A stretch of 64,000 nt of DNA, taken from NCBI RefSeq assembly GCF_900455735.1, contig NZ_UAUI01000010.1:1-64000 (forward strand). The letters are read 5' to 3'. The position numbers were made by a program, and so were the translations under genes. Source of the stretch: Rhodococcus wratislaviensis (GTDB lineage Bacteria; Actinomycetota; Actinomycetes; Mycobacteriales; Mycobacteriaceae). Below, piece by piece: positions 44,354 through 55,224 of the stretch. Position 1 is the stretch's first letter. Every line of letters begins with the position of its first letter. Under the pieces are notes generated by a model that saw nothing but the letters and a program-made list of their open reading frames with translations, searched no databases and was not told where the DNA came from.

Positions 44354-45706
44354 TCAGGTGAGGTAGCGGTACGCGGGGCTCCCCGGCTCCAGGCGTTCCA
44401 CCTGCATCCGGGACTGCTCCATCCGCTCGAGCAGTTCGCCGAGCCCCTCGGCCTTGCCGAGTTCGATACCCACCAGAGCGGCGCCGGTCTCGCGGTTGTT
44501 CCGTTTCACGTACTCGAACAGGGTGATGTCGTCCTCGGGGCCGAGCACCTCGTCCAGGAAGCGGCGCAGCGCGCCCGGCTCCTGCGGGAAGTCGACGAGG
44601 AAGTAGTGCTTCAGGCCGAGATTCACCAGCGAGCGTTCCAGGATCTCGCCGTACCGCGACACGTCGTTGTTGCCTCCGGAGATCAGGCACACCACCGTGG
44701 AACCCGGTTCGAACGTGATGTTCCCGAGGGCCGCCACCGACAGCGCGCCTGCCGGCTCCGCGATGATGCCCTCGTTCTGGTACAGCTCGAGCATCGTGGT
44801 GCACAGGGCGCCCTCGTCGAGGTTGGCCATCACGAAGCTCTCGGGATCGAGCCGGATCGTGGTGGACCGGTCGGACTGGCCCAGCGACGTGTGGGTCACC
44901 ACCTCGGCGCCCAGGGCGGAGACCACCGCGTAGGGAAGGTCGCCGACCCGCTTCACCGACGCGCCGTCGACGAACGGGTCGATCTCCGTCAACGTCACGG
45001 GACCACCGGCCACCAGGGCCGCCGTCATCGACGCCGCCCCCGTCGGCTCCACCCCGACGATGGCCGTACGGGGTGCATGCGCACGCAGATACGTGGCGAT
45101 ACCGGCGATGCACCCGCCGCCACCGACCGGGACCAGTACGGAATCGGGGGCCGCACCGAGCTGCGCGAGGATCTCGGCGGCGATGGTGCCCTGCCCGGCC
45201 GCGGTACGGGCGTCGTCGAACGGCGCAACCATCGTCGCGCCCGTCCGCCGCACGTCGTCGGCGGCCGCAGCGGCAGCGGCGTCGTACGTCTCCCCCGTCA
45301 GGATCAGCTCGACGAACTCGCCGCCGTGCGCGCGGATGCGATCACGCTTCTGCTTGGGGGTGTTCGACGGAACATAGATGCGGCCGGTGATTTCCATTGT
45401 CCGGCAGGCGAACGCAACGCCCTGCGCATGGTTGCCCGCGCTGGCCGTCACCACTCCGGCCGCACGCTCGCCGGCATCGAGCTGGGCCATGAGGTTGTAG
45501 GCGCCGCGCAGCTTGTAGGAGCGGACGACCTGCAGGTCTTCGCGCTTGAGGTAGACGTTCGCGCCGGTCAGCGACGACAGGCGCTCGCTCCGCTGCAAAG
45601 GGGTCGCGTCGATCACGTGGGAAATTCGCTCGATGGCCGCGTCGATGTCGCCCACTGTCAGGGGCAAGGTGATGTTCTGGGCTGCGGTATCGGGCGATGT
45701 GGACAC
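44354..45706 (-). CDS. ilvA: Threonine dehydratase (biosynthetic)
   Basis: PLP enzyme (450 aa) that deaminates threonine to 2-oxobutyrate, the first step of isoleucine synthesis. The PLP lysine is in VVRSYKLRGAYNLM, the phosphate loop in VPVGGGGCIAGI, ASAGNHAQGVAFAC is conserved, and CLISGGNNDVSRYGE closes the catalytic part. The C-terminal ~90 residues (LKHYFLVDFPQEPGALRRFLDEVLGPEDDITLFEY) form an ACT-like regulatory domain, single as in the short actinobacterial IlvA, implying isoleucine feedback control. GTG 45706 was chosen; the frame extends 9 codons further upstream. M. tuberculosis has ilvA (Rv1559) in the same neighbourhood. Confidence 0.95.
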   Translation of the reverse strand: MSTSPDTAAQNITLPLTVGDIDAAIERISHVIDATPLQRSERLSSLTGANVYLKREDLQVVRSYKLRGAYNLMAQLDAGERAAGVVTASAGNHAQGVAFACRTMEITGRIYVPSNTPKQKRDRIRAHGGEFVELILTGETYDAAAAAAADDVRRTGATMVAPFDDARTAAGQGTIAAEILAQLGAAPDSVLVPVGGGGCIAGIATYLRAHAPRTAIVGVEPTGAASMTAALVAGGPVTLTEIDPFVDGASVKRVGDLPYAVVSALGAEVVTHTSLGQSDRSTTIRLDPESFVMANLDEGALCTTMLELYQNEGIIAEPAGALSVAALGNITFEPGSTVVCLISGGNNDVSRYGEILERSLVNLGLKHYFLVDFPQEPGALRRFLDEVLGPEDDITLFEYVKRNNRETGAALVGIELGKAEGLGELLERMEQSRMQVERLEPGSPAYRYLT

Positions 45707-45749
45707 CCGGATATGTTCCCACTCTCGCGCCATGGGATACCAGTCGGGT

Positions 45750-47525
45750 TCAGCCGCGCGGATCGAACTGGGACGGTCGCGGCACGTTGCGGACGTTCGA
45801 CTTCGCCATCTTCACGGCCTCGCCGACACCCCCGTTCATCACCATCTTCGACAACGCCAACGCGAAACCGGTGACCTGCCCGCCCGTGATGGTCGGTGGC
45901 AGCGACAACGCCAACGGGTCGGTGACCAGATCGACGAGAGCCGGTCCGTCGTGATCGAACGCCTGCCGCAGACCCGATTCGATGTCGGCCGGATCCTCGA
46001 TCCGGCGGGCGAAGATGCCCAGTGCCGACGCCACCGCCGAGTAGTCGACGGGCGCGACGTCCACCCCGAAATCCGGCAGCCCGTCCACCAGCATCTCCAG
46101 CTTGACCATGCCCAGAGTGGAATTGTTGAACACCACGATCTTGACCGGGAGCCGGTACATCGCGACCGTCACCAGTTCCCCCAGCAGCATCGACAGCCCG
46201 CCGTCGCCCGACACGGACACCACCTGCCTGCCGGGTGCGCACACCTGGGCGCCGATCGCATGCGGCAGGGCGTTCGCCATCGATCCGTGCAGGGCCGAGG
46301 ACAGGAACCGCCGCGACCCGTTCGGCGTCAGGTAGCGCGCCGTCCAGACGTTCGACATTCCCGTGTCGGTGGTGAAGATCGCGTCCTCGGCGGCGAGGTC
46401 GTCGAGGATCGACGCCGCATACTCCGGGTGGATCGGGATGCGCTGCTTCGCGGGTTTCGTATACGCACCGACCACCTTGTTCATCAGCGTCCGGTGCTTC
46501 TCGAGCATGTCGTCGAGGAATCGGCGATCGTCCTTCCGCCGGATCAACGGGGCGAGGGAACGCAACGTGCTCGCCACGTCGCCGTGCACGGCCAGGTCGA
46601 CGTTCGTTCTCCGGCCGATTCGCTGTGCAGCCCAGTCGATCTGCGCGGTGCGGACTCCGTCGGGCAGGAACTGGTTGTACGGGAAGTCCGTTCCGACGAG
46701 CAGCAGAAGGTCGGCGCCGTGCATGCCGTCGTGCGCCGCGCCGTATCCCAGCAGCCCCGTCATTCCGACGTCGAAGGGGTTGTCGTACTGGATCCATTCC
46801 TTGCCGCGCAGCGTGTGGCCGATCGGCGCACCGATCGTGTCGGCCAGGGTCAGCAACTCCTCGCGAGCCTCCCGCACCCCTTCGCCGGCGAAGATCGCGA
46901 CCTTTCCCGCCGCGTTCACGGCGTCGGCGAGCGCCTGCACGTCGGCCTGGGCGGGCACGATCGCCGGTGCGCCGGTGCGCGGCACCGACGGGGCCTTCCC
47001 CTCGGCGGGGCGGTCCGCGATGTCGCCCGGAAGGGTGATCACCGCAACGCCGGACAGCGCGGTCGCGTGCGCGATGGCGGACGCGGTCACGCGCGGCGCC
47101 TGAGCGGGACTTCCGATCAGTTCCGCGTACCGGGAGCACTCGACGAACAGGCGGTCCGGGTGGGTCTCCTGGAAGAAGCCGAGCCCGATCTGCTCGCTCG
47201 GGATCTGCGCCGCGATCGCGAGTACCGGCGCCCCCGAGCGGTCCGCGTCGTAGAGACCGTTGATCAGGTGCAGGTTTCCCGGGCCGCACGAGCCGGCGCA
47301 CACCGCCAGCTTGCCGGTGACCTGCGCCTCCGCTGCCGCGGCGAACGCGGCGGCCTCCTCGTGACGCACGTGGATCCAGTCGATTCCGCCCTTCTCCGCG
47401 CCGCCCGACCGCCGGACCGCGTCGACGACGGGATTGAGGCTGTCGCCCACGATTCCGTAGATCCGCTGGACGCCGGCGTCCTGGAGTTGACGCACCAGCT
47501 GATCGGCAACGGTTTTCGCTCTCAT
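45750..47525 (-). CDS. poxB: Thiamine-diphosphate pyruvate dehydrogenase (quinone) / pyruvate oxidase
   Basis: A 591-aa ThDP enzyme of the acetolactate synthase/pyruvate oxidase superfamily. The N-terminal Pyr domain has VQRIYGIVGDSLNPVVDA and the cofactor Glu in HVRHEEAAAFAAAA; the middle FAD-type domain has AIFAGEGVREAREELL; the PP domain has the ThDP/Mg motif GDGGLSMLLGELVTV to VFNNS. PoxB decarboxylates pyruvate to acetate and CO2 and feeds electrons to the quinone pool at the membrane, mainly in slow growth. The C-terminal MAKSNVRNVPRPSQF end is like the membrane-binding end of actinobacterial PoxB. Acetolactate synthase is a weaker alternative. Confidence 0.9.
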   Translation of the reverse strand: MRAKTVADQLVRQLQDAGVQRIYGIVGDSLNPVVDAVRRSGGAEKGGIDWIHVRHEEAAAFAAAAEAQVTGKLAVCAGSCGPGNLHLINGLYDADRSGAPVLAIAAQIPSEQIGLGFFQETHPDRLFVECSRYAELIGSPAQAPRVTASAIAHATALSGVAVITLPGDIADRPAEGKAPSVPRTGAPAIVPAQADVQALADAVNAAGKVAIFAGEGVREAREELLTLADTIGAPIGHTLRGKEWIQYDNPFDVGMTGLLGYGAAHDGMHGADLLLLVGTDFPYNQFLPDGVRTAQIDWAAQRIGRRTNVDLAVHGDVASTLRSLAPLIRRKDDRRFLDDMLEKHRTLMNKVVGAYTKPAKQRIPIHPEYAASILDDLAAEDAIFTTDTGMSNVWTARYLTPNGSRRFLSSALHGSMANALPHAIGAQVCAPGRQVVSVSGDGGLSMLLGELVTVAMYRLPVKIVVFNNSTLGMVKLEMLVDGLPDFGVDVAPVDYSAVASALGIFARRIEDPADIESGLRQAFDHDGPALVDLVTDPLALSLPPTITGGQVTGFALALSKMVMNGGVGEAVKMAKSNVRNVPRPSQFDPRG

Positions 47526-47579
47526 CGGGCCTCCGGTCGGGGGACGGTCGAACGGCGAAGGACAGCGGTGGTTCGGATG

Positions 47580-48014
47580 TCAGGCGGATTCGAGCACGAA
47601 CACCGGGATCTCCCGGTCGGTCTTCTTCTGGTACTCGGCGTAGTCCGGGAACGCGGCGACGGCGCGATCCCACCACGTGACCTTCTCGTCGCCCGTGACC
47701 TCACGGGCCACCATGTCCTGTGTGGTCGAGCCGTCGCGGAGTTCGACGTGCGGCTCGGCCTTCACGTTGTAGTACCAGACCGGATTCTTGGGGGCGCCGC
47801 CGAGTGAGGCGACGATCGCGTACGTCCCGTCGTGTTCGACACGCATCAACGGCGTCTTGCGAAGTTTGCCGGATTTCGCGCCGCGCGTGGTCAGCAGGAC
47901 GACGGGCCTGCCGCCCAGCGTCGTGCCCTTGGCTCCGTCGGTGGATTCCATCAACTCGGCCTGATCTGCTGCCCACTTGGACGGACTGGGCTCGTATTCA
48001 CCTGTGAGTGGCAT
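47580..48014 (-). CDS. Deazaflavin (F420)-dependent nitroreductase-like protein (DDN family)
   Basis: A 144-aa split beta-barrel protein of the DDN/FDOR-B type. Characteristic stretches are [53 protein letters not shown] split by turns, with the KxRKTPLMR and GGxPKNPxWYxN motifs forming the F420/menaquinone site. Enzymes of this group reduce quinones or nitro compounds with reduced F420. The longer open frame upstream (to 48197) is not supported by any start with a ribosome binding site. A gap of 54 bases separates it from poxB upstream of which it lies on the same strand. Confidence 0.85.
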   Translation of the reverse strand: MPLTGEYEPSPSKWAADQAELMESTDGAKGTTLGGRPVVLLTTRGAKSGKLRKTPLMRVEHDGTYAIVASLGGAPKNPVWYYNVKAEPHVELRDGSTTQDMVAREVTGDEKVTWWDRAVAAFPDYAEYQKKTDREIPVFVLESA

Positions 48015-48185
48015 GCGTCCAGTCAACACCTGATCCGCGAGAACGCGCCACCGATTCCGCCGAACGAGCGCACATGCGAAGAACCGCATCCGTTTGTTCG
48101 TTGCGCCGAACTCCGGGTTCCGAGTACCCTGATCCCACGCGGGGGACGTCCGCTCCCCCGACCCGCGCCAGTGAGGTGACCTGCG

Positions 48186-48422
48186 ATGACGACACACGAC
48201 GCATGGGTGCGCCGCGAGGTTCGCCGCAGCGGCCCCGCCCGGACCGTCGACATCGCCGGCACCCCGTGGCCCCTCTACAAGCTGGAAGCGCTGGCCGTCG
48301 CGCTGCTGGTCTTCGTCACGATCCTCGTCGTCACCCAGACACTGCAGGCGGCCGTCCTCACCGCCGCCGCGGTGGCCGTCGTGGTGTGGTGGGCGCGGCG
48401 CTTCTTCCCGCCGCGCCCCTAG
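48186..48422 (+). CDS. Small membrane protein, one or two helices
   Basis: A 78-aa protein: basic N-terminus ([16 protein letters not shown]), a hydrophobic region [20 protein letters not shown] and a second, [19 protein letters not shown], ending in RFFPPRP. It has a GAGGTGA ribosome binding site 7 bases before the ATG and a TACCCT hexamer 50 bases further upstream as a possible -10. It converges on dnaE1, with four bases between stops. No family recognised. Confidence 0.7.
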   Translation: MTTHDAWVRREVRRSGPARTVDIAGTPWPLYKLEALAVALLVFVTILVVTQTLQAAVLTAAAVAVVVWWARRFFPPRP

Positions 48423-48425
48423 CCG

Positions 48426-51400
48426 TCACACGGACAGGCAGCTCGGCCCGAGCAGCGCCTTGAGATCGCCCATCAACGCCGACGACGGTTCCACCCGGAG
48501 CACGTCGTCGACCTTCCACAACGTGACCTCGGTGCCGCCGATCAACCGCACGTGCACGTCCGATGTGCCGGGATGGCGCGTGAGCACCTGACGCAGCGCA
48601 CCGAGCTTGTCCTTGGTGCACTGACGCAGCGGCAGACTGACCGCGAGCGGCTTCGCGACCCCCACCGCGGAGAGGTCCGGTACCGCAAGGTCGTTGGCGA
48701 TGAGCGAGATCCGGTCGTCCCGGATCGACACGCGCGCCTTGACGAGCACGACGGAGTCCTCCGTGACGTCCATCCCGTACACCGAGTAGGCCTGCGGGAA
48801 GAACAGCACCTCGATACCACCGGTCAGATCCTCGAGCTGCGCGGACGCCCAGGTGAGACCGTTCTTGTTGATTCGCCGGTTCACCGACGCGAGGATGCCG
48901 CCGACGGTGACCTGGGTGCCGTCCTTGATGTCGCCTTCGAGGATCGTCGGGATCGCGGTGTCGGACTGCGCCGACAGCACGTGTTCGACGCCGTTGAGCG
49001 GGTGCCCGGACACGTACAGTCCCAGCATTTCCCGCTCCAGCGCCAACCGGTGCTTCGAGTCCCACTCCTCCTCGGGGATCTTCACGTTGAACACCGAGGA
49101 GATCGACTCGTCGGCGTCGTCGCCGCCGAACAGGTCGAACTGTCCGATCGCCTCCGCCTTCTTGGTGCCCATCACCGCGTCGATGGCGTCGGCGTGGACG
49201 AGCATGAGTCCCTTGCGCGGATGGCCCAGCGAATCGAAGCCGCCTGCCTTGATCAGCGACTCGGTGACCTTCTTGGAGCAGGCCGCGGCGTCGATCTTGT
49301 TGAGGTAGTCGGAGAAGTCGACGAACTTGGACTTCTCCTTGCGCGCCTTGATGATCGAGCCCACGACGTTGGCGCCGACGTTGCGGACGGCGCCCATGCC
49401 GAACCGGATGTCCTCACCGACGGAGGCGAAGTTGACCTCCGATTCGTTGACGTCCGGCGGCAGAACGGTGATCCCCATCTTGCGGCAGTCCGCGAGGTAG
49501 ATGGCGGCCTTGTCCTTGTCGTCACCGACCGAGGTGAGCAGACCGGCCATGTATTCGGCCGGATAGTTGGCCTTGAGATACCCGGTCCAGAACGACACCA
49601 GGCCGTATCCGGCCGCGTGCGACTTGTTGAACGCGTACCCGGCGAACGGGAGGATGGTGTCCCACAGCGCCTTGATGGCGGGCTCGGAGAATTCGTTGGC
49701 GAGCATGCCCTCGCGGAAACCGGCATACGCCTCCTCCAGCACCGAGAGCTTCTTCTTACCCATCGCCCGGCGGAGAATGTCGGCCTGTCCGAGCGAGTAC
49801 CCGGCCACCTTCTGAGCGATCTGCATGATCTGCTCCTGGTAGACGATCAGGCCGTACGTGTCGGCCAGGATCTCCTTCAGGGGCTCCTCGAGCTCCGGGT
49901 GGATGGGTTTGACCTCTTGCCGCCCGTTCTTGCGGTCGGCGTAATCGTTGTGCGCGTTCATGCCCATCGGACCGGGCCGGTACAGGGCGAGCACCGCGAC
50001 GATGTCCTCGAAGCCGGTGGGCTGCATGCGGCGCAGCAGGTCGCGCATCGCGCTGCCGTCGAGCTGGAACACGCCGAGAGTGTCTCCGCGCGAAAGCAGT
50101 TCGTACGTGGCCGCGTCGTCGAGCGCGAGGGTGTCGAGATCGAGATCGATTCCCCGGTTCGCCTTGATGTTGTCGATGGCGTCACCGATGACGGTGAGGT
50201 TCCGCAGTCCGAGGAAGTCCATCTTCAGCAGGCCGATGGCCTCGCACGACGGGTAGTCCCAGCCGGTGATGATGGCGCCGTCCTGGGCGCGCTTCCACAC
50301 GGGAATCGCGTCCATCAGCGGTTCGGACGACATGATCACCGCGCAGGCGTGGACGCCGGCGTTACGGATCAGGCCTTCGAGCCCCTTGGCCGTCTGGTAG
50401 ATCTTCGCGACGTCCGGGTTGGAGTCGATGAGGGCGCGAACCTCCACCGCTTCCTTGTAGCGCTCGTGGTTCGGGTCGGTGATGCCGGACACCGAGATGT
50501 CTTTGGCCATGATCGGCGGCGGCAGCGCCTTCGTGATCTGGTCGGCGATCGCGAAACCGGGCTGGCCGAACTGGACTCGGGCGGAGTCCTTGATGGCGGC
50601 CTTCGTCTTGATCGTGCCGAATGTGATGACCTGCGCGACGCGGTCGCTTCCCCACTTGTCCGTCGCGTAGCGCACCATCTCGCCGCGACGGCGATCGTCG
50701 AAGTCGATATCGATGTCGGGCATGGAGACGCGCTCGGGGTTCAGGAACCGCTCGAACAGCAGGCCGTGCGGGATGGGGTCGATGTTGGTGATGCCCATCG
50801 CGTAGGCGACGAGCGAACCGGCCGCCGAGCCTCGGCCGGGGCCGACGCGGATGCCGACCTCCCGGGCGTGGTTGATGAGGTCGCCGACGACGAGGAAGTA
50901 GGCGGGGAAACCCATTTCGAGGATGACGCCGATCTCGTAGTCGGCGCGGGCGAGGTACTCCTCCGGAGGTCCGTCGGGGAACCGGCGGTCCAGTCCGCGC
51001 ATGACCTCCTTGCGCAGCCAGGTGCCCTGCGTCTCGCCCTCGGGGACCGGGAAGATCGGCATCCGGTCGTGGTGCGCCCACACGTCGTCGTACGACTGGA
51101 CCCGCTCGGCGATCAGCAGTGTGTTGTCGCATGCGCCCGGCACCTGGTCGTCCCACAGGGCCCGCATCTCCGCGGCGGATTTGAGGAAGTAGCCGTCGCC
51201 GTCGAATTTGAACCGGGTGGGGTCGGACAGCGTCTTCCCGGTCTGGATGCAGAGGAGGGCCTCGTGGTTCTCCGCTGCCTCCTTGGTGACGTAGTGGCAG
51301 TCGTTGGTGGCGAGCGGCGGAATCTCGAGCTTCTTGCTGATCTCGAGCAGGCCCTCACGCACCCGTCGCTCGATCGACAGTCCGTGGTCCATCAGCTCGA

Positions 51401-51962
51401 GGAAGAAGTTGTCCTTACCCCAGATCTCCTGCCACTTGGCGGCAGCCTCGAGTGCCTCGCGGTCGTGGCCGAGTCGCAGCCGGGTCTGGATCTCCCCGGA
51501 CGGGCAGCCCGTGGTCGCGATGATGCCCTCGTGGTGGGTGGCGATGAGCTCTTCGTCCATACGCGCCCACTTGCCGAGCTGTCCCTCGATCGAGGCGAGC
51601 GAGGACAGCTTGAACAGGTTCCGCAGACCGGTCGCGTTCTCCGCGACCATCGTCATGTGGGTGTACGCACCGCTACCGGAGACGTCGTCGGACTTCTGGC
51701 TGCGGTCGCCCCACAGCACACGCTTGGTGTTGAAGCGGGACTCGGGCGCGATGTACGCCTCGATGCCGATGATCGGCTTGATGCCCTGCTTCTTCGCCAC
51801 GTTGTAGAACTCGCTGGCGCCGTACATGTTGCCGTGGTCGGTCATGCCCACCGCCGACATCCCCAGTCGCTCGGCCTCTTCGAACAGGGGGCCGACCTTG
51901 GCCGCACCGTCGAGCATCGAGTACTCGGTGTGATTGTGCAGATGTACGAACGAGTCAGCCAC
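48426..51962 (-). CDS. dnaE1: DNA polymerase III alpha subunit (replicative)
   Basis: The main replicative polymerase (1178 aa). The N-terminal PHP domain ([16 protein letters not shown], then [13 protein letters not shown]) keeps the metal-binding residues, in line with actinobacterial DnaE1 proofreading by the PHP domain. The polymerase core has MPDIDIDF around residue 414 with the catalytic aspartates, followed by a helix-hairpin-helix region and an OB-fold domain (roughly residues 980-1080, [18 protein letters not shown]). GTG start; the upstream gene rarD ends 98 bases away. Located as Rv1547 in M. tuberculosis. No companion dnaE2/imuB is in the window. Confidence 0.97.
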   Translation of the reverse strand: MADSFVHLHNHTEYSMLDGAAKVGPLFEEAERLGMSAVGMTDHGNMYGASEFYNVAKKQGIKPIIGIEAYIAPESRFNTKRVLWGDRSQKSDDVSGSGAYTHMTMVAENATGLRNLFKLSSLASIEGQLGKWARMDEELIATHHEGIIATTGCPSGEIQTRLRLGHDREALEAAAKWQEIWGKDNFFLELMDHGLSIERRVREGLLEISKKLEIPPLATNDCHYVTKEAAENHEALLCIQTGKTLSDPTRFKFDGDGYFLKSAAEMRALWDDQVPGACDNTLLIAERVQSYDDVWAHHDRMPIFPVPEGETQGTWLRKEVMRGLDRRFPDGPPEEYLARADYEIGVILEMGFPAYFLVVGDLINHAREVGIRVGPGRGSAAGSLVAYAMGITNIDPIPHGLLFERFLNPERVSMPDIDIDFDDRRRGEMVRYATDKWGSDRVAQVITFGTIKTKAAIKDSARVQFGQPGFAIADQITKALPPPIMAKDISVSGITDPNHERYKEAVEVRALIDSNPDVAKIYQTAKGLEGLIRNAGVHACAVIMSSEPLMDAIPVWKRAQDGAIITGWDYPSCEAIGLLKMDFLGLRNLTVIGDAIDNIKANRGIDLDLDTLALDDAATYELLSRGDTLGVFQLDGSAMRDLLRRMQPTGFEDIVAVLALYRPGPMGMNAHNDYADRKNGRQEVKPIHPELEEPLKEILADTYGLIVYQEQIMQIAQKVAGYSLGQADILRRAMGKKKLSVLEEAYAGFREGMLANEFSEPAIKALWDTILPFAGYAFNKSHAAGYGLVSFWTGYLKANYPAEYMAGLLTSVGDDKDKAAIYLADCRKMGITVLPPDVNESEVNFASVGEDIRFGMGAVRNVGANVVGSIIKARKEKSKFVDFSDYLNKIDAAACSKKVTESLIKAGGFDSLGHPRKGLMLVHADAIDAVMGTKKAEAIGQFDLFGGDDADESISSVFNVKIPEEEWDSKHRLALEREMLGLYVSGHPLNGVEHVLSAQSDTAIPTILEGDIKDGTQVTVGGILASVNRRINKNGLTWASAQLEDLTGGIEVLFFPQAYSVYGMDVTEDSVVLVKARVSIRDDRISLIANDLAVPDLSAVGVAKPLAVSLPLRQCTKDKLGALRQVLTRHPGTSDVHVRLIGGTEVTLWKVDDVLRVEPSSALMGDLKALLGPSCLSV

Positions 51963-52060
51963 GTGCGCCTCTCTGAAGGTCTGGGAGCCTCACGAGTGTA
52001 GGCCCTCGGACCGACAGCACCGGTCGCCGACGGCGGGTGTCGGCGAAGTCGTGACGCGAG

Positions 52061-52978
52061 TTACGGGACGGACGCCTGGGACGGTTCGATCTTTCGCCGC
52101 TCGCGCCGGACCCGTACCAGCGCATCGGTACTGAAGATCGCGAGTGCCACCCAGATCAGCGCGAAACCGATCCACCGCGACGCCGGCATGTCCTCGTGGA
52201 GGACGGCGACACCCCACGCCATCTGCAGCGCCGGCGTCAGGTATTGCAGCATGCCGAGTGTGCGCAACGGCACCCGTTGCGCCGCCGCGCCGAACAGCAA
52301 CAGCGGCAGCGCGGTCACCGGTCCCGCGGCCATCAGCAGCAGGGTGTGACCGAGCCCGAACCCGAGGAACGTGCCTGCCCCGGTGAGGGCCAGGAACACG
52401 AGGTAGCCGACCGCGACGGGCGCGGCCACGATCCCCTCCGCGGTGAGGCTCGTCCGCGGGTCGAGCGGCACCACCTTCTTGCACAGCCCGTACAGCGCGA
52501 ACGAGGCGGCCAGGGTCAGCGCAATGTACGGCGGATGCCCGTAGTCGACGGTGATCACGATCACCGCGACGGCGGCGAGCGCGAGCGCGACGATCTGGGC
52601 GGGGACGAGCCGTTCCCGGAAGATCACGACCCCGAGCAGCACGCTCACCAACGGGTTGATGAAGTAGCCGAGCGCCGTCTCGACCACCCGGTCCGAGGTG
52701 ACCCCGTAGATGTAGGTGCCCCAGTTCACGGCGATGGCCGTCGATGCGGCCGTGACCAGCAGCCAGGTGCGCACGCTCAGCCCGCGCAGCGACCGGAGCC
52801 GGCCCGAGACCGCGAGGACGACGAACATGAGCGCGAGAGTCCACACCACCCGGTGCGCGAGGATCTCGACCGACCCGGCCGGGCCGAGCAGTCCGAAGAA
52901 TGCCGGGAACGCGCCCCACAGCACGTAGGCGCCGACTCCGCAGGCGGCGCCCACACTCTCCGCCTGCCTCGCCTTCAC
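52061..52978 (-). CDS. rarD: RarD/EamA-family transporter
   Basis: A 305-aa drug/metabolite transporter with about ten helices in two EamA repeats. RarD features are the Gly/Trp-rich start GACGVGAYVLWGAFPAFFGLLG, EILAHRVVWTL, the WGTYIYGVTSDRVVETALGYFINPLVSVLLGVVIF region split over helices 4-5 and the YLTPALQMAWGVAVLHEDMPASRW region near the end. E. coli RarD gives chloramphenicol resistance only by name; physiological substrates are unknown. The GTG start overlaps the stop of the upstream anchored protein gene (GTGA), so it is the last gene of a lspA-rluD-unknown-rarD unit. Confidence 0.9.
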   Translation of the reverse strand: MKARQAESVGAACGVGAYVLWGAFPAFFGLLGPAGSVEILAHRVVWTLALMFVVLAVSGRLRSLRGLSVRTWLLVTAASTAIAVNWGTYIYGVTSDRVVETALGYFINPLVSVLLGVVIFRERLVPAQIVALALAAVAVIVITVDYGHPPYIALTLAASFALYGLCKKVVPLDPRTSLTAEGIVAAPVAVGYLVFLALTGAGTFLGFGLGHTLLLMAAGPVTALPLLLFGAAAQRVPLRTLGMLQYLTPALQMAWGVAVLHEDMPASRWIGFALIWVALAIFSTDALVRVRRERRKIEPSQASVP

Positions 52979-53652
52979 GAACCGCTCCCCGGGACGATGC
53001 CGTCGTCGGGGCCGGGCCCGACGATCTCGACCTGCTCCGGCAGCAGTGGGCGCACGGCGAATCGCCCGGCGACGGCGTCGGCGCCGAGTGCCTCGACCGC
53101 CCGGACGTCCGGGGCGGACCGCAGGGCGGTGAGGGCTTCGCGATCGCCGCGGACGACGACGCCGATCACGCAGGCGCAGTTCCGCGCGAGTTCCGCCGAC
53201 GACACCGCCGCGATCTGCGCCTGCCGCTCCGTTTCGCCCGTCACCGCCTGGGCGCGTCCGGCGGCCAGGGCGCTCGCCCGTGCGAGCGCCGCGTCGCCTG
53301 CCGCAACGGGCACGGAGACGAGGGGTGTCTGCACCCGGTCCAGGGGCACGCGGAAGAGAACCTGCGACACCCGGATGCCGGACGCGACGTCCCGGACGGC
53401 CTCCGTCGTCACCGGGCGGGTGAACGAGACCAGCGCCCAGTGCTCTCGGCGCCCGTCCGCCGCGTCGAGCGATCGGTCCGCCCGGGCCAGATAGTCGGCC
53501 ACCACTTCCCCGTTGTCCGGTCCCAGGGTGTCCGTCGACACGGGCGCGCGCCGGACGGGATGCAGCACTCCGAGCACGACCGTCACCGCGATCAGGACGA
53601 CGGCGGTGAGCACTGCCGGCACCGCGGTACCGCTCGAGTGCGGGCGTCTCAC
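52975..53652 (-). CDS. Membrane-anchored protein of unknown function in the lspA operon
   Basis: A 225-aa protein with one N-terminal hydrophobic helix (VPAVLTAVVLIAVTVVLGVLH) and a large outer domain. The domain has an alternating beta/alpha look: EHWALVSFTRPVTTEAVRDV, QVLFRVPLDRVQTPLVSVPV, and ARNCACVIGVVVRGDREALTALR. Two close Cys residues (CAC) may pair in the periplasm-like space. It has no cleavage site or lipobox. Start is GTG one base after the rluD stop; its own stop overlaps the rarD start. No family recognised; conserved position between rluD and rarD would be the best clue. Confidence 0.75.
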   Translation of the reverse strand: MRRPHSSGTAVPAVLTAVVLIAVTVVLGVLHPVRRAPVSTDTLGPDNGEVVADYLARADRSLDAADGRREHWALVSFTRPVTTEAVRDVASGIRVSQVLFRVPLDRVQTPLVSVPVAAGDAALARASALAAGRAQAVTGETERQAQIAAVSSAELARNCACVIGVVVRGDREALTALRSAPDVRAVEALGADAVAGRFAVRPLLPEQVEIVGPGPDDGIVPGSGS

Positions 53653-53653
53653 C

Positions 53654-54580
53654 TCAGCTCGCCCGCAGGACCTCGAGAGCGTCCTCGAGATCCTTCGGGT
53701 ACTTGGACGTGATCTCGACCCACCGCCCGTCCGCGGGATGCGCGAAACCGAGCGACCGGGCGTGCAGCCACTGCCGTTCCAGCCCGAGTCGTTCCGCCAG
53801 CCGCGGATCGGCTCCGTACGTGAGGTCGCCGCAGCACGGGTGCCGCAGTGCGGCGAAGTGGACGCGGATCTGATGGGTCCGCCCCGTTTCGAGGTGGATG
53901 TCCAGCAGGCTCGCCGCCTGGAACGCCTCGACCGTGTCGTAGTGGGTGATGCTGGGCTTGCCGTCCGCGGTGACGGCGAACTTCCAGTCGTTGCTGCGGT
54001 GCCTGCCGATCGGCGCGTCGATGGTTCCGCTGCTCGGATCCGGGTGACCCTGCACCAGCGCGTGGTACCGCTTGTCGATGGTCCGCTGCTTGAATGCGCG
54101 CTTGAGGAGGGTGTAGGCGCGTTCCGACGTGGCCACCACCATCACTCCGGACGTGCCGACGTCCAGGCGGTGCACGATGCCCTGCCGTTCGTGCGCACCG
54201 GACGTCGAGATCCGGAAGCCCGCGGCGGCGAGACCGCCGATCACGGTCGGACCGGTCCAGCCCACGCTGGCGTGGGCGGCGACACCCACCGGTTTGTCGA
54301 CGGCGACCACGTCGTCGTCGGCGTACAGGATCTCCATGCCCTCGACGGGTTCCGCCTCGATGGTCAGCGCACGCGGCGGTTCGGGCAGTTCCACCTCGAG
54401 CCAGGTGCCTGCGGACAGGCGATCGGACTTGCCGACGGGTGCGCCGTCGACGAGCACCGAACCTTCCTCGGTGAGCTGAGCCACCGCGGTGCGCGACAGG
54501 CCGAGCAGTCGAGCGAGGCCGGCGTCGACCCTCATCGCTTCGAGCCCGTCCGGGACCGGCATCGACCGTGTTTCCCTCAC
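53654..54580 (-). CDS. rluD: RluA/RluD-family pseudouridine synthase
   Basis: A 308-aa RNA pseudouridine synthase. The N-terminal S4 domain ([28 protein letters not shown]) is followed by the catalytic domain with the conserved Asp in [17 protein letters not shown], then [10 protein letters not shown] and [13 protein letters not shown]. In E. coli RluD modifies 23S rRNA; the target here is assumed rRNA. The GTG start overlaps the lspA stop (GTGA) and an ATG seven codons later ([15 protein letters not shown]) is an alternative. The position next to lspA matches Rv1540/Rv1539. Confidence 0.93.
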   Translation of the reverse strand: MRETRSMPVPDGLEAMRVDAGLARLLGLSRTAVAQLTEEGSVLVDGAPVGKSDRLSAGTWLEVELPEPPRALTIEAEPVEGMEILYADDDVVAVDKPVGVAAHASVGWTGPTVIGGLAAAGFRISTSGAHERQGIVHRLDVGTSGVMVVATSERAYTLLKRAFKQRTIDKRYHALVQGHPDPSSGTIDAPIGRHRSNDWKFAVTADGKPSITHYDTVEAFQAASLLDIHLETGRTHQIRVHFAALRHPCCGDLTYGADPRLAERLGLERQWLHARSLGFAHPADGRWVEITSKYPKDLEDALEVLRAS

Positions 54581-55158
54581 TTCTCTACCCCCTTACGTGT
54601 TCCGTCCGGTTCCAGCCCTATGAGGGTGAGCACGACGAGCAGGATCGCACCGCACACGATGCCGGAATCCGCCACGTTGAACACCGGCCACCAGCCGACG
54701 GAGACGAAATCGACGACGTGACCCTGCATCACTCCCGGGGCCCGGAAGAACCGGTCGACGAGATTGCCGAGCGCGCCCCCCAGTACCAGCCCCAGACCGA
54801 GCGCCCACCACGGCGACCGCAGCGTGCGGCCGATGCGGACGACACCGATCACCACACCCACGGCGACGAGCGTGAGCAGCCACGTCATGCCGGTGGCCAT
54901 GGAGAACGCCGCACCCGGGTTGCGCACGAGCCGCAGTGAGACGACGTCCCCGATCAGCCAGACCGGCCGGCCGGGCTCGATGTTGGCGACGGCGAGGATC
55001 TTCGTCAGCAGGTCCGTGGCCAGGACGGCACCTGCGATCGCGAACAGCAGAAGCCTGCGCTGATGCTTCACCGGCTGGGGCGCTGCGGTGCCGGACGGGT
55101 CACCGTCGTTTCGGTCTTCTGCGTCGGTCTCGTTCTCTGCCGTGGGGTCTTGACTCAC
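54577..55158 (-). CDS. lspA: Lipoprotein signal peptidase
   Basis: Inner-membrane aspartyl protease that cuts signal peptides from lipoproteins (193 aa from the start used). Four helices are visible: [54 protein letters not shown] and [18 protein letters not shown]. The two catalytic aspartates are in GNLVDRF and FNVADS. The N-terminal ~45 residues are polar and acidic ([19 protein letters not shown]), longer than in E. coli. The start is uncertain: GTG 55158, GTG 55176 and GTG 55212 are all in frame. Two lipoprotein genes are divergent from it. Confidence 0.93.
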   Translation of the reverse strand: MSQDPTAENETDAEDRNDGDPSGTAAPQPVKHQRRLLLFAIAGAVLATDLLTKILAVANIEPGRPVWLIGDVVSLRLVRNPGAAFSMATGMTWLLTLVAVGVVIGVVRIGRTLRSPWWALGLGLVLGGALGNLVDRFFRAPGVMQGHVVDFVSVGWWPVFNVADSGIVCGAILLVVLTLIGLEPDGTRKGVEK

Positions 55159-55224
55159 CCGTTCATCATCCACTACGGAGGCAAGCCTCCGTTCACGCGC
55201 TCCCGCGCGCACTAACCTGGGGGC

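Noticed and set aside
48552-52001. A 1149-codon open frame on the plus strand over dnaE1
   Set aside because: Antisense shadow of dnaE1; repetitive Arg/Val/Asp composition and no family motif.
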